Assembly (NCBI GenBank): GCA_020723965.1
Contig: DYHW01000001.1
Location: 234,587 to 298,586 of the forward strand
Direction: 5' to 3'
Source of the DNA: Melioribacter sp.
Lineage (GTDB): Bacteria > Bacteroidota > Ignavibacteria > Ignavibacteriales > Melioribacteraceae
Length of the DNA stretch: 64,000 nt
Positions 30,026-39,500 of this stretch are shown in pieces (the stretch's first letter is position 1; every line of letters begins with the position of its first letter). The notes under the pieces are model-generated. The model searched no databases. It saw only the letters and a list, made by a program, of their open reading frames with translations, and was not told the origin of the DNA. The position numbers and the translations under genes were made by a program.

Positions 30026-32407
30026 ATGAATAAAGAATTTTCAGTTGTTGGCAAAAGAGTAATTCGTGAAGACGGATTTGATAAAATAACCGGACGAGCA
30101 AAATTTGCAGACGATTATAAATTCGACGGGATGTTATATGCGGTTATGCTTCGCATTCCGTCAGCGCATGCAAAGATCAACTCTATAGATTTTTCGGAAA
30201 TTGAAAACAACGAAGCGATTTCTGCTATTATTACTTCTGCTGATGTGCCGGGAATAAAGAAAACCGGCTTGATAAAAAATGATCAGCCTATCTTCTGCGA
30301 TGAAAAAGTTGTTACACCGGGCGATGTTCTTGCAATGCTCGTTGGCAATTCCGAAAACGAACTGCGCAATCTTGTAAAAAAAGCAAAAGTAGATTACACA
30401 GAACTTCCGTTGATAACAGACCCTGCAAAGGCGCTAGACCAAGAAGCAATTTTAATACATCCAGATAACGGTTCCAATCTTATTGTTAACCATCATGTAA
30501 AAAAAGGTGATGTCGAAAAAGGTTTTGAGAAGAGCGACCATATATTAGAACAAACTTATACTACTCCGCTTATCGAGCATGCCTACATAGAGCCTGAGGC
30601 AGTTACTGCAATACCGCTTGGCTTTAACGGAGTTAAAATAATTGGAAGCATTCAAAACCCGTTCACAGCGCGTAGAATAGTCGCCGCAGTTATAAATCTT
30701 CCATTAGATAAAGTGCAGATTATTCAAGCGCATCTCGGCGGGTCGTTCGGCGGTAAAGATGATACAATGTGCATCCTTTCGGCACGGGCAGCAGTAGCAG
30801 CTTTAAAAGCAAATTGCCCTGTTAAAATTCGTTATACCCGCGAAGAATCAATTCTTGAATCATACAAGCGCCATCCATACATAATGAATTACAAAGTTGG
30901 TTTTTCAAATTCAGGAAAAATCATTGCGATGAAAATAAATATTATAGCCGATGGGGGCGCTTATGCTTCTATGAGTCCTTTTGTAACATGGCGCTCTGTT
31001 GTTCAAGCAACAGGACCTTACGAAATTGAAAATGTTCATACCGAGGTTCGTGCAGTTTACACTAACAATCCATACACCGGCGCAATGCGCGGGTTCGGTT
31101 CACCTCAGCCGATCTTTGCAAATGAATCGCTTATGGACGAAATAGCCATTCATTTAGGAATTTCGCCTGTAGAAATAAGAAAAGTTAACGCATTAAAAAA
31201 TGGTTCGATAACAGCGACCGGACAAAAACTAGAGAACCACGATGTAAATCTTATTCAAGTTCTTGATAAAGCAATTTACGCTGCAGATTTTCAAAACAAA
31301 TGGCGAGCAAATAAAAAAGAAAAACCACTTACGAAAGAATTTGATTTCAATAATCCAGTGCTTCAAGATTATCAATATGTTGAGCCGGATAAATTGATTC
31401 AAAAAGGAATTGGTCTTGCAGTTAGTTACCGAGGGTGTTCACTTGGAGCTGAAGGAATTGATACTGCTTCTGCATATCTCTCAATTCAAAATGATGGAAC
31501 GGTTTATCTTCTTTCTGGTTTGGCAGAAAATGGACAAGGAATGCGGACGACTTTTGCAATTATAGCAGCAGAAGCGTTGGGCATTCTACCAGAACAAATT
31601 TTTTATCTCGAAACTGATACATCTCGTATACCAGATAGCGGACCAACAGTTGCTTCTCGTTCAACTTTGATGGGCGGCGGTGCTGTTAGAAATGCCGCTG
31701 AAATTTTGAGTGGAAGACTGAAAAAAATTGTGAAAGAAGAATTCAAACTGAGCGAAGAAGATGTCGTTTCATTTAGAGAGAACTTGGTTTTTTCAAGAAA
31801 GAAAGGATTGACCGCAAAATTTTCGGAAGTTTGTAAATTAGCTTATTCACTCGGAATAAATCTGGCAACAATCGGCTATTATAAAAGTCCAAGTGTTCAT
31901 TGGGATGAAAAATCTGGGCATGGAGATGCTTATTTCACTTATGTTTATGGATGTCAAGTTGCAGAGGTAAGCGTTAACATAGGCACTGGTGAAGTTTATG
32001 TTAATAAGATTACTGCCGTGCACGATCCTGGAACGGTGATCAATAAACTTGGCGCAGAAGGACAAGTTTACGGCGGTGTTACTCAAGGCGCTGGCTATGC
32101 TTTGTTTGAAGGAATTACTACCGAGAAAGGGCTTATACGTGAGTTGAACTTTGATCAATACTTAATTCCAACAAGTAAAGACATTGACGTAATAAAACCG
32201 GTCTTTGTTGAAGGAAAAGATTCTTACGGGGCGTGGGGTGCAAAATCGTTGGGTGAACCGACACTAGAACTTACTGCCGCTGCGATATCGAATGCAGTTA
32301 GAAATGCTGTTGGAAAAAGATTCTTTAATTTACCGCTGAACCTCGAAGAGATTGTCCTAGGAAAAAAACTTTGTCCTCAAGAAGTTAAACGGGGAAGTTT
32401 GCAATGA
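30026..32407 (+). CDS. Second molybdenum hydroxylase, molybdopterin-binding subunit (XdhA/XdhD-like)
   Basis: A 793-residue catalytic subunit of a second xanthine-dehydrogenase-family enzyme, followed by separate FAD and [2Fe-2S] subunits. N-terminal VGKRVIREDGFDKITGRAKF is the typical start of three-subunit enzymes. Cofactor motifs are GGSFGGKDD (about 238), AMRGFGSPQ (about 355), ENGQGMRT and SLGEPTLEL (about 741, catalytic glutamate). Compared with the first enzyme, Asp replaces Glu at the position of bovine Glu802, while the Arg880 equivalent is kept. It may therefore act on a different purine or related heterocycle. Selenium-dependent homologues exist in such clusters, but no selenium gene is visible here. 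Confidence 0.87.
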   Translation: MNKEFSVVGKRVIREDGFDKITGRAKFADDYKFDGMLYAVMLRIPSAHAKINSIDFSEIENNEAISAIITSADVPGIKKTGLIKNDQPIFCDEKVVTPGDVLAMLVGNSENELRNLVKKAKVDYTELPLITDPAKALDQEAILIHPDNGSNLIVNHHVKKGDVEKGFEKSDHILEQTYTTPLIEHAYIEPEAVTAIPLGFNGVKIIGSIQNPFTARRIVAAVINLPLDKVQIIQAHLGGSFGGKDDTMCILSARAAVAALKANCPVKIRYTREESILESYKRHPYIMNYKVGFSNSGKIIAMKINIIADGGAYASMSPFVTWRSVVQATGPYEIENVHTEVRAVYTNNPYTGAMRGFGSPQPIFANESLMDEIAIHLGISPVEIRKVNALKNGSITATGQKLENHDVNLIQVLDKAIYAADFQNKWRANKKEKPLTKEFDFNNPVLQDYQYVEPDKLIQKGIGLAVSYRGCSLGAEGIDTASAYLSIQNDGTVYLLSGLAENGQGMRTTFAIIAAEALGILPEQIFYLETDTSRIPDSGPTVASRSTLMGGGAVRNAAEILSGRLKKIVKEEFKLSEEDVVSFRENLVFSRKKGLTAKFSEVCKLAYSLGINLATIGYYKSPSVHWDEKSGHGDAYFTYVYGCQVAEVSVNIGTGEVYVNKITAVHDPGTVINKLGAEGQVYGGVTQGAGYALFEGITTEKGLIRELNFDQYLIPTSKDIDVIKPVFVEGKDSYGAWGAKSLGEPTLELTAAAISNAVRNAVGKRFFNLPLNLEEIVLGKKLCPQEVKRGSLQ

Positions 32408-33279
32408 GATCGACTACTATTGAAATATTGTTCCCAAGAAATTTAAGCGAAGCTTTGAGTATCTTTTCCGACGCTAAAGAGAATTTAAAAATAATAGCCG
32501 GCGGAACAGATGTAGTTACAGGCATTCAACAAGAGTCTAAACGCTTTATAGATACTGAGGTATTGGTTGATATAAATCGTATTCCTGAAATAAAAGGAAT
32601 TGAAGTAAGGAAAAAGAAAATTTCAGTTGGCGCAGCGGAAACCTTTTCTGATATTCTTCGGAACAATCTCATCCAAAATGAGCTGCCTCTTCTTTGGAAA
32701 GCTTGCAGTTCGATTGGAAGCGTGCAAATTCGCAACCGCGCAACAATTGCAGGTAACTTTGTAAATAACGCACCGTGTGCAGATACTGTTCCGGTTCTTT
32801 TAGTATATAACGCAACTGTCGAAATAGAATCGCTTAGTTCTAAAAGAGAAATTTCACTCCAAGAATTTTTACAAGGGCCATACAAAACTCAGCTTAATGT
32901 AAATGAAATTGTAACGCGCATAAACATTCCTATTCCGTCAAAAACTTTCGTTGGAGACTTTTATAAACTAGGGCGGCGCCGTGCGGTTTCAATTAGTAGA
33001 ATTACGTTAGCTGTATTGATGGACATGCGTGGTGGAATTATTGATGAAATTAGAATAGCATCTGGCGCTGTTACTCCAATTGGAGCTCGTTTAACTGGAC
33101 TTGAAAAGTTTGCCGAAGGCAAAGAAGTTAACGATAGATTCTTTAAAACTCTTGCTAGCAAAATGGGAGAGGAAATAATTAAAATTACAGGGCTGCGCTG
33201 GTCAAGCGAATATAAATTGCCCGTAGTTCAACAAATGTTTTATCAACTTTTAAAAAGCATTGAACAGAGATCATTATGA
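32404..33279 (+). CDS. Molybdenum hydroxylase FAD-binding subunit (XdhB/YgfM-like)
   Basis: A 291-residue CO-dehydrogenase-type flavoprotein. FAD motifs are IIAGGTDVVTG (about 31-41) and the RNRATIAGNFVNNAPCADT block (about 117-135). The C-terminal domain (GAVTPIGARLTGLE) is complete. It overlaps the Mo subunit gene by 4 nt and precedes the iron-sulfur subunit gene, so the three form one enzyme. Its last codons (GAACAGAGATCATTATGA) fall inside a copy of the island inverted repeat, which therefore supplies both the C-terminal EQRSL residues and the stop codon. Confidence 0.88.
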   Translation: MRSTTIEILFPRNLSEALSIFSDAKENLKIIAGGTDVVTGIQQESKRFIDTEVLVDINRIPEIKGIEVRKKKISVGAAETFSDILRNNLIQNELPLLWKACSSIGSVQIRNRATIAGNFVNNAPCADTVPVLLVYNATVEIESLSSKREISLQEFLQGPYKTQLNVNEIVTRINIPIPSKTFVGDFYKLGRRRAVSISRITLAVLMDMRGGIIDEIRIASGAVTPIGARLTGLEKFAEGKEVNDRFFKTLASKMGEEIIKITGLRWSSEYKLPVVQQMFYQLLKSIEQRSL

Positions 33280-33345
33280 TGATATGATTTTTTAAGATTG
33301 CTCCCACAGTAAGAGATCATAAGCAATCATAAAGATCAGCGTTCT
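33262..33345 (+). repeat. Island inverted repeat, copy 2 (overlaps gene end)
   Basis: The left arm starts GAACAGAGATCATTATGATG inside the FAD-subunit gene and runs through a TGATTTTTTAAGAT core; the right arm (33314-33343) reads as the reverse complement, ending GATCAGCGTTC. Arms match with several mismatches. Confidence 0.65.
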
Positions 33346-33357
33346 ATAAGAATATTG

Positions 33358-33828
33358 ATGATTACATTAAAATTCATACTAAACGGAAAAGAAGTTTCAA
33401 TCACAACAGAACCGCACATTCGGCTTCTTGATTTGCTTAGAGATAAGTTTGATTTAACCGGAACGAAAGAAGGATGCGGTGTAGGCGAATGCGGCGCATG
33501 CACCGTGCTGATGAACGGACGCGCCGTTAATTCATGTTTAGCGCTCGCTGCTCAAGTTGAAGGATATGAAATAGTAACCATCGAAGGAATTTCCAATGGA
33601 GATGTTTTAAGTCCACTTCAGAAAAATTTTCTTTTGCACGGGGCAGTTCAATGCGGGTTCTGCACACCTGGCATGGTGCTATCAGCTGCGGCTTTATTAG
33701 ATCAAACTCCAAATCCTACTGAAGAAGAAATTAAAGATGCTATAGCGGGCAACTTATGCAGATGCACCGGTTATAAACAAATTGTTGACGCAATAAAAGA
33801 AACTGCAAAAGAATTACAAGTGAAATAA
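33358..33828 (+). CDS. Molybdenum hydroxylase [2Fe-2S] subunit (XdhC-like)
   Basis: A 156-residue small subunit with two [2Fe-2S] domains: GCGVGECGACTVLMNG with the fourth cysteine in NSCLAL, and QCGFCTPGM with CRCTGYKQ. The start is the ATG at 33358; a TTG directly before it is also in frame. It passes electrons from the Mo site to FAD in the second enzyme. It is separated from the FAD-subunit gene by the inverted repeat at 33262-33345, and it faces ygeW convergently. Confidence 0.92.
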   Translation: MITLKFILNGKEVSITTEPHIRLLDLLRDKFDLTGTKEGCGVGECGACTVLMNGRAVNSCLALAAQVEGYEIVTIEGISNGDVLSPLQKNFLLHGAVQCGFCTPGMVLSAAALLDQTPNPTEEEIKDAIAGNLCRCTGYKQIVDAIKETAKELQVK

Positions 33829-33842
33829 TTTGTTATATTGAA

Positions 33843-33876
33843 CGCAACGAAGAATAACTTTGATTGCCTTCGTGCG
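33843..33876. terminator. Stem-loop between convergent iron-sulfur subunit gene and ygeW
   Basis: Arms CGCAACGAAG and CTTCGTGCG (one bulge) around a 15-nt loop, placed between two convergent stop codons. It could end transcription from either side, though no long T run is present. Confidence 0.35.
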
Positions 33877-33877
33877 C

Positions 33878-34888
33878 TTACATAGTCAATCCCATAATTG
33901 CCTTAGCCGTATGCAACCGGTTTTCCGCTTCATCAAATACTATAGAAATATTTGGGTTGTCAAGAATTTCATCCGTAACCTCTTTACCACGATCTGCGGG
34001 AAGTGCGTGCATTAGTTTTACATTTTTATCTGCAAGCTTAATTCTTCTATCATCGCAAATCCAGCTCTTATATTTTTCCAGGTTAGTTTTCATCTCTTTT
34101 TTACATTCATCTTCATGTGATAGGTAATGATCTTCACCATACAAACCGAACCCGCCCCAATTTTTAGGAATAACAATTTGCGCTCCTTTAAAAGCTTCAT
34201 CCATATCATTTGTAAAGCGCAAACTACCTCCTCCTTCAGCAGCATTTTGGTATGCTTTATCAACAATATTCTTGCTTAGCGGAAATTCTTTTGGATGTGC
34301 AACAGTTACGTCAATTCCGTAACGAGGGAAAAGAAGAATTTGTGTTTGAGGAACACTAAGCGGCTTTGAATGAGTGTCTGCATAAGCCCAAGAAATTGTA
34401 ACTTTTAATCCTTTTGTGTTTCTTCCTAAATGTTCAAAGATAGTCATCAAATCAGCTAACCCTTGGAACGGATGATAAACATCATCTTGTAAAGACATTA
34501 CAGGCTTTCTTGAATTTGCAGCAAGTTCGTTTAAGTATTTATTTCCAACGCCGTAAAAACAATTTCTGCACGCAATGCCGTGTCCCATTCGACTAAGAAT
34601 AATAGCAGTGTCTTTAGCAACTTCGCCGTGCGTTATTTGCATTTTGTCTGGTGTTAGATCGTGCGCATGTCCGCCAAGCTGTGTCATTCCAGCTTCCATA
34701 GAGTTTCTTGTTCGTGTTGATTGTTCGAAGAAGATCATGAACAGCGTTTTGTGCATTAAATGAAGTGTTGGTTCTTCTGCATAGAATTTTTTCTTCATGT
34801 CGAACGCAGTATCAAAAACAATATCGAGTTCTTCTTTTGTCCAGTTGTCTTCTGTTATAAAGTGTTTGCTTTTGAATTTTGTTTCCAT
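33878..34888 (-). CDS. ygeW: YgeW-like knotted carbamoyltransferase
   Basis: A 336-residue member of the aspartate/ornithine carbamoyltransferase family. The carbamoyl-phosphate site is FFEQSTRTRNS (STRTR at 57-61) and YHPFQGLAD (HPFQ at 139-142); HALPADRG lies near the end where OTCases have HCLP. The YgeW group is a distinct knotted transcarbamylase and is part of the conserved anaerobic purine cluster, where it is thought to release carbamoyl phosphate from a ureido intermediate. Length and motifs agree with YgeW. GGAGG stands just upstream of the ATG. It is transcribed on the minus strand after ygeY, opposite to the rest of the island. Confidence 0.87.
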   Translation of the reverse strand: METKFKSKHFITEDNWTKEELDIVFDTAFDMKKKFYAEEPTLHLMHKTLFMIFFEQSTRTRNSMEAGMTQLGGHAHDLTPDKMQITHGEVAKDTAIILSRMGHGIACRNCFYGVGNKYLNELAANSRKPVMSLQDDVYHPFQGLADLMTIFEHLGRNTKGLKVTISWAYADTHSKPLSVPQTQILLFPRYGIDVTVAHPKEFPLSKNIVDKAYQNAAEGGGSLRFTNDMDEAFKGAQIVIPKNWGGFGLYGEDHYLSHEDECKKEMKTNLEKYKSWICDDRRIKLADKNVKLMHALPADRGKEVTDEILDNPNISIVFDEAENRLHTAKAIMGLTM

Positions 34889-34910
34889 TTTTCCTCCGGA
34901 TGCGTTAATA

Positions 34911-34948
34911 GAACGCAGATTTTTATGATGATTGTGATTTTTTAAGAT
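34911..34948 (+). repeat. Island inverted repeat, copy 3 (left half)
   Basis: Starts GAACGCAGATTTTTATGATG and carries the TGATTTTTTAAGAT core, directly behind the ygeW ribosome binding site, thus in its 5' leader. Its reverse-complement counterpart is at 35149-35186, about 200 bases away. Confidence 0.6.
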
Positions 34949-35148
34949 CTTTTATTAAAACTCTTCTTTTTAATTGAGGTAGTTTACTAAAAATATAGTA
35001 AAAGACTAACCTCTATATCTGTTGCTTTAAGGTGATTTACTAATCGACATTCATCTTTTACACATAAATTTCAGCGGTTTTTAATTCAACAATTATTGGA
35101 AATTGATTTTGACAATTCATTCCAAATTTCTTTTTCGTCATAATTTTT
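34949..35148. other. Intergenic segment between two repeat halves
   Basis: About 200 AT-rich bases flanked by opposed copies of the island repeat. No ORF, tRNA or recognised regulatory RNA was seen. It should include the ygeW promoter if ygeW is not read through from ygeY. Confidence 0.4.
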
Positions 35149-35186
35149 ATCTTAATGAATCATAGAAAATCATAATGATCGGCGTT
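35149..35186 (-). repeat. Island inverted repeat, copy 4 (overlaps ygeY end)
   Basis: On the minus strand it reads AACGCCGATCATTATGATT and ends with TTAAGAT, matching copies 2 and 3. It overlaps the 3' end of ygeY and encodes its last RRSL residues and TGA stop. Confidence 0.65.
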
Positions 35187-36381
35187 TTATCCTGCTTGCT
35201 AGTTCAAAAGGAAATAGAGAATAAAATTTAGTTGCCTTAAGCAAATCATTAAGAACAAGCTCTTCTTTGGAAGAATGAGCTAATTCTTCTTTTCCCGGTG
35301 CAAAACCAATTGTTGGAATTCCAAAATGTCCCGCGGTTGCGACGCCGTTTGTAGAAAAACTCCACACGCCGCTCTTCGCTTTTCCTATTGCCGCTTTTGA
35401 AGTTTTCATTGCTGCATCAACAAGCGGATGCTTCTCATCATAAACCCATGTTGGGAAATATGCTTCTTGAGAAAAGTTTGTTCCTTTCCAGCCAATTCCT
35501 TCAACATTTGGAATAGAAATTTTAGCATCGCTCTTATGTTTCTTAATAATCTCTTTTAATTCTTTCATTACAGTTTTTTTGGTCTCTCCGATTGTCATTC
35601 TTCGATCGAGATGTATTTGACAAAAATCAGAAACAGAACACAACGAAGGAGCTTTTGAAGTTATGTTACTAACTGTTATAGAGCCCTTACCTAGCGGTTG
35701 TTTTGGTTTCAATTTTTTATCGAGTTTTTCAATTTTAGCAACAATCGGCATCATTTTGTAGATAGCATTAATTCCTTTCTGGTTGTGAGCCCCGTGCGCA
35801 GATTTACCAGTAGTAGTAATTTTAATTTCCATTCTTCCGCGTTGACCACGGTAAACTTTTAAATCCGTTGGCTCGCCAAGCAAAACATAATCTGGTTTAA
35901 TTTTTTCATTCTGAATAATATGATAAAGAGGATAACCATCAGCATCCTCTTCAAGCACAGAACCAACAACGTAAAGCGTGAACGGGAAATTGTCTCCGTA
36001 AATTTGTTTCAAAACTTTTCCTGCTATCATAAATCCAGCCATAGCAGGTTTTTCATCAACAGCGCCGCGGCCATAAAGTTTACCATTAACAATTTCGCCG
36101 GCAAATGGCGGATGCACCCAATTTTCTGTATCGGTTACTTTTACCGTATCTATGTGCGCATCGAACATAATTTTGATTGGTCCGTTTCCGATTTTTCCTA
36201 TAGCATTACCGAAAGTATCATGGTATGATTCATCGAAGCCGAACTCAATCATTTTAGCTACAATGAATTCTACAATTTCTTTTTCTTCGCCGCTGTAACT
36301 TTTGATCTGGATAAGTTTTTGAATTAGTGAAAATAAATTTTCTTTTTCAGCTTCAACCGCGCCGAATAATTTTTCTTTCAT
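35170..36381 (-). CDS. ygeY: YgeY-like M20-family hydrolase
   Basis: A 403-residue zinc hydrolase of the M20 peptidase/deacylase family, the same length as E. coli YgeY. Metal ligands and catalytic acids: H76 and D78 (DAHIDTV), D109 (GRGAVDEKP), E144-E145 (SVLEEDADG) and a late histidine (KEELAHSSKEE). VYRGQRGRMEI and WSFSTNGVA are shared with YgeY and separate it from DapE or ArgE. In the purine cluster this enzyme probably removes an acyl or carbamoyl group before the amino-acid lyase step. GGAG precedes the ATG. Its extreme C-terminus (RRSL) comes from an intergenic repeat element and is absent from E. coli YgeY. Confidence 0.88.
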   Translation of the reverse strand: MKEKLFGAVEAEKENLFSLIQKLIQIKSYSGEEKEIVEFIVAKMIEFGFDESYHDTFGNAIGKIGNGPIKIMFDAHIDTVKVTDTENWVHPPFAGEIVNGKLYGRGAVDEKPAMAGFMIAGKVLKQIYGDNFPFTLYVVGSVLEEDADGYPLYHIIQNEKIKPDYVLLGEPTDLKVYRGQRGRMEIKITTTGKSAHGAHNQKGINAIYKMMPIVAKIEKLDKKLKPKQPLGKGSITVSNITSKAPSLCSVSDFCQIHLDRRMTIGETKKTVMKELKEIIKKHKSDAKISIPNVEGIGWKGTNFSQEAYFPTWVYDEKHPLVDAAMKTSKAAIGKAKSGVWSFSTNGVATAGHFGIPTIGFAPGKEELAHSSKEELVLNDLLKATKFYSLFPFELASRIKRRSL

Positions 36382-36399
36382 TTCTACTCCTACAATGTT

Positions 36400-36463
36400 A
36401 ATCGAACGCTTATAACACTGATCTATTACGATTTGTCATGATAAATCATAATGCTCAGCATTC
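36400..36463 (+). repeat. Island inverted repeat, copy 5
   Basis: Lies between ygeY and ygfK, which diverge. It contains a hairpin with arms ATTACGATTT (36425-36434) and AAATCATAAT (36443-36452), flanked by GAACGCTTATAAC on the left and GCTCAGCATTCC on the right. Confidence 0.55.
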
Positions 36464-36557
36464 CATTTAATTCATTTTAAAATTACAAAAATTCATTCAC
36501 ACTTAATACCGTAGTATCTTATATTTATGTTTAATAATAATACGATTTGGAATCAAT

Positions 36558-39500
36558 ATGTCTGACAGAATGTATCCAATACCCTTTCAAAAATTAATAA
36601 GCTGGATTTTTACAGAGTACATTAGCCACAAAACAATTTTTGGAATTCCCTCTTCAAAATTCCATTTTTTAAAAAATAAAGTTGAAAAAAATTTTTTTGA
36701 TGAACAAGTAGAAACACCAATAGGACCTGCAGCCGGGCCGCATACACAATTGGCGCAAAATATTATTAGTTCATATCTGGTTGGCGGAAGATTTTTTGAA
36801 CTAAAGACAGTTCAGAAACTTGATAACTTAAAGATTGATAAACCATGCATTGATGTAACTGACGAAGGATATAACGTTGAATGGTCTCAAGAACTTACGC
36901 TTGATGAATCCTACTCTGAGTATGTTAAAGCGTGGATTATAATTCATCTTTTGAAAGAGCTTTTACAGCTTTCACAATCAGAACGCGGTTTTGTTTTCAA
37001 TATGAGCGTAGGTTACGATCTTGAAGGAATTAAAACTGAAAAGATGGACAGATTTATTGAAGAGTTGAAAGATGCTTCAAAGAACGAATTGTTTTTTCAC
37101 CACAAATCAATTTTGGTAGATCAACTTAGAAACAAAGCCACGGAAGAATTACTTACAATAGAACTGGGCATTTCGAAAAACCGTTTGGATGAAATTATTG
37201 AAGAGATAAAAAATATTACGCCGCGCATCTCTAGTTCTGTTACACTTTCTACAATGCACGGCTGCCCTCCACAAGAAATTGAAGCGATTGCAAAATATCT
37301 TATTCAAGAGAAGAATCTACATACCTTCGTTAAATTAAATCCTACTCTCTTGGGATATGATTTCGTAAACAATACTCTTCATCAACTCGGATATAAATAT
37401 ATCGAGCTTGATAAGCATTCATTTGATCATGATCTTCAGTACAAAGACGCAATTCCGATGTTGAACAGATTGCGTTCGTTTGCTTCAGCCCATAATAGAA
37501 TATTCGGAATAAAACTTTCAAACACACTTGGGGTAAAAAACATACTACGCTCATTGCCCGGCAACGATATGTACATGTCTGGACGTTCTTTGTTTCCTCT
37601 TACAATTAATCTTGCTTATAAATTAGCATCAGAGTTTCATGGAGAAATAAACATCTCATATTCAGGCGGCGCAAACCAGAACAACATATTAGACATATTA
37701 CAAACGGGAATTAGTCCTGTAACATTTGCAACAGATTTATTAAAACCGGGCGGCTATGAGCGGTTGTTTCAAATTGCTGAAACTGTAGGAAGACATTATT
37801 CAGATATTAAGAGAGGTAAAAGAATAAATTTGCATCAACTTAAAACCTTAGCAGAGAATTCTTTAACAGATAAAAACTATTCTAAAGAGAAACGGGAAAT
37901 AAACTCGATAAAAATCCCGAAAAATTTACCGGCATTTGATTGCTTCATAGCGCCGTGTCAAGAAGCCTGCCCAATTCATCAGGATATTGCCTCATATATT
38001 AAATTGGTTGAACAAAAGAAATACGAAGAAGCATTCGAGTTAATTGTTTCAAAAAATCCTCTGCCTCATATAACGGGTTATATATGCGATCATCAGTGTA
38101 TGTATCATTGTACAAGGTGGGATTATGATGACCCGGTGTTAATACGCGACTTAAAAAAAGAAGCCGCTGTGAATGGATATGAATCATATCAAAAAAAAAT
38201 CATCAAAGATGATTTTTTCAACAAACAAAATGGAATACGTGTTGCTGTAATTGGCGCTGGTCCTTCCGGACTATCGGCGGCATATTTTTTAGCCAAAGCG
38301 GGATTCGATGCGACTATTTTTGAAAAAGAAATGAACGCCGGCGGAATTGTGCAAAATGTTCTGCCGAGATTTCGCCTACCAAAAGAAGCGATTGAGAAAG
38401 ACATAGAATTCATTGAGAAGCATGGAATCAGATTTATTTTTGGGTTAGACCCTAAATTCTCTGTTGAGAAACTGAAGAAAGAAGGGTTTAAATATATATA
38501 CATTGCTATCGGTGCCGAAGCATCAAACAAAATTCTGTTGGAGGGGAACGACAAAAATGTTTTTGATGCAATTGAATTCCTGAAGGATTACAACACTGTG
38601 CAATTGTTCAATCTTGGAAAATCTGTTGCTGTTATTGGAGGAGGAAATTCTGCAATGGATAGCGCTCGTGCAGCGAAGCGATATGAAGGAGTGGAAAAAG
38701 TTTATCTAATCTATCGCCGGACAAAAGAACAGATGCCAGCCGATAAAGAAGAGTTTTACGCTGCTCTTAAAGACGGAGTTGAATTTAAAGAGCTTCTACT
38801 TCCAATAGAATTCACAAACAAAATTCTTACCTGCCAAAAAATGATGTTAGGCGAAGTTGGTTCCGATGGAAGAAGAAATGTTATTTCTCTTGAAGGCAAG
38901 TTTGAGGAGATTCAGATTGATTCTGTTATTTCCGCAATTGGCGAAAATGTTAAAACAGAATTTTTAACAAACAACAAAATTCCTTTAGAAAAGGGTAGAG
39001 TGAAGATTACCGATACTAATGAAACGATGATTGAAAATGTTTTCATTGGCGGCGATGCGTTGAGAGGTCCATCTACCGTTGTAGAATCGATTGCAGATGG
39101 TAAAATTGCAGCAGAAGCAATTATCAAAAAAGAAAACCTTGAACTCTTAATCCAACCGGCCAAGAATTATTTTGCTGATGAACAAAAACTTTTTGATGAT
39201 ATAAGAAAAAGAAAAGGAGAGGTTGTTAATCAAACTCATTCCGATCTTTTTGCTGAAGCTGGAAGATGCTTAGGATGCAATTTTATCTGTAATAAATGTG
39301 TGGAGGTTTGCCCGAACCGCGCAAATATTTCGATCAAAACTAATTCAGCATTTTTCAGAGACAAATATCAAATACTGCATCTTGATGCTTTATGTAATGA
39401 GTGCGGCAACTGCCAAACTTTCTGTCCATATCAAGGAGCTCCGCACAAAGAGAAGATAACATTGTTCTGGGACGAAGAAGAATTTAAGAAAAGCGGTAAT

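Noticed and set aside
30026-32407. Selenocysteine (in-frame TGA) in the second molybdenum hydroxylase
   Set aside because: The reading frame is complete without any in-frame TGA, and no selenium gene is visible; selenium in the cofactor cannot be judged from sequence.
34949-35148. An insertion sequence between two repeat halves
   Set aside because: The 200-base interior has no ORF, and no target-site duplication was visible; two separate copies are as likely.
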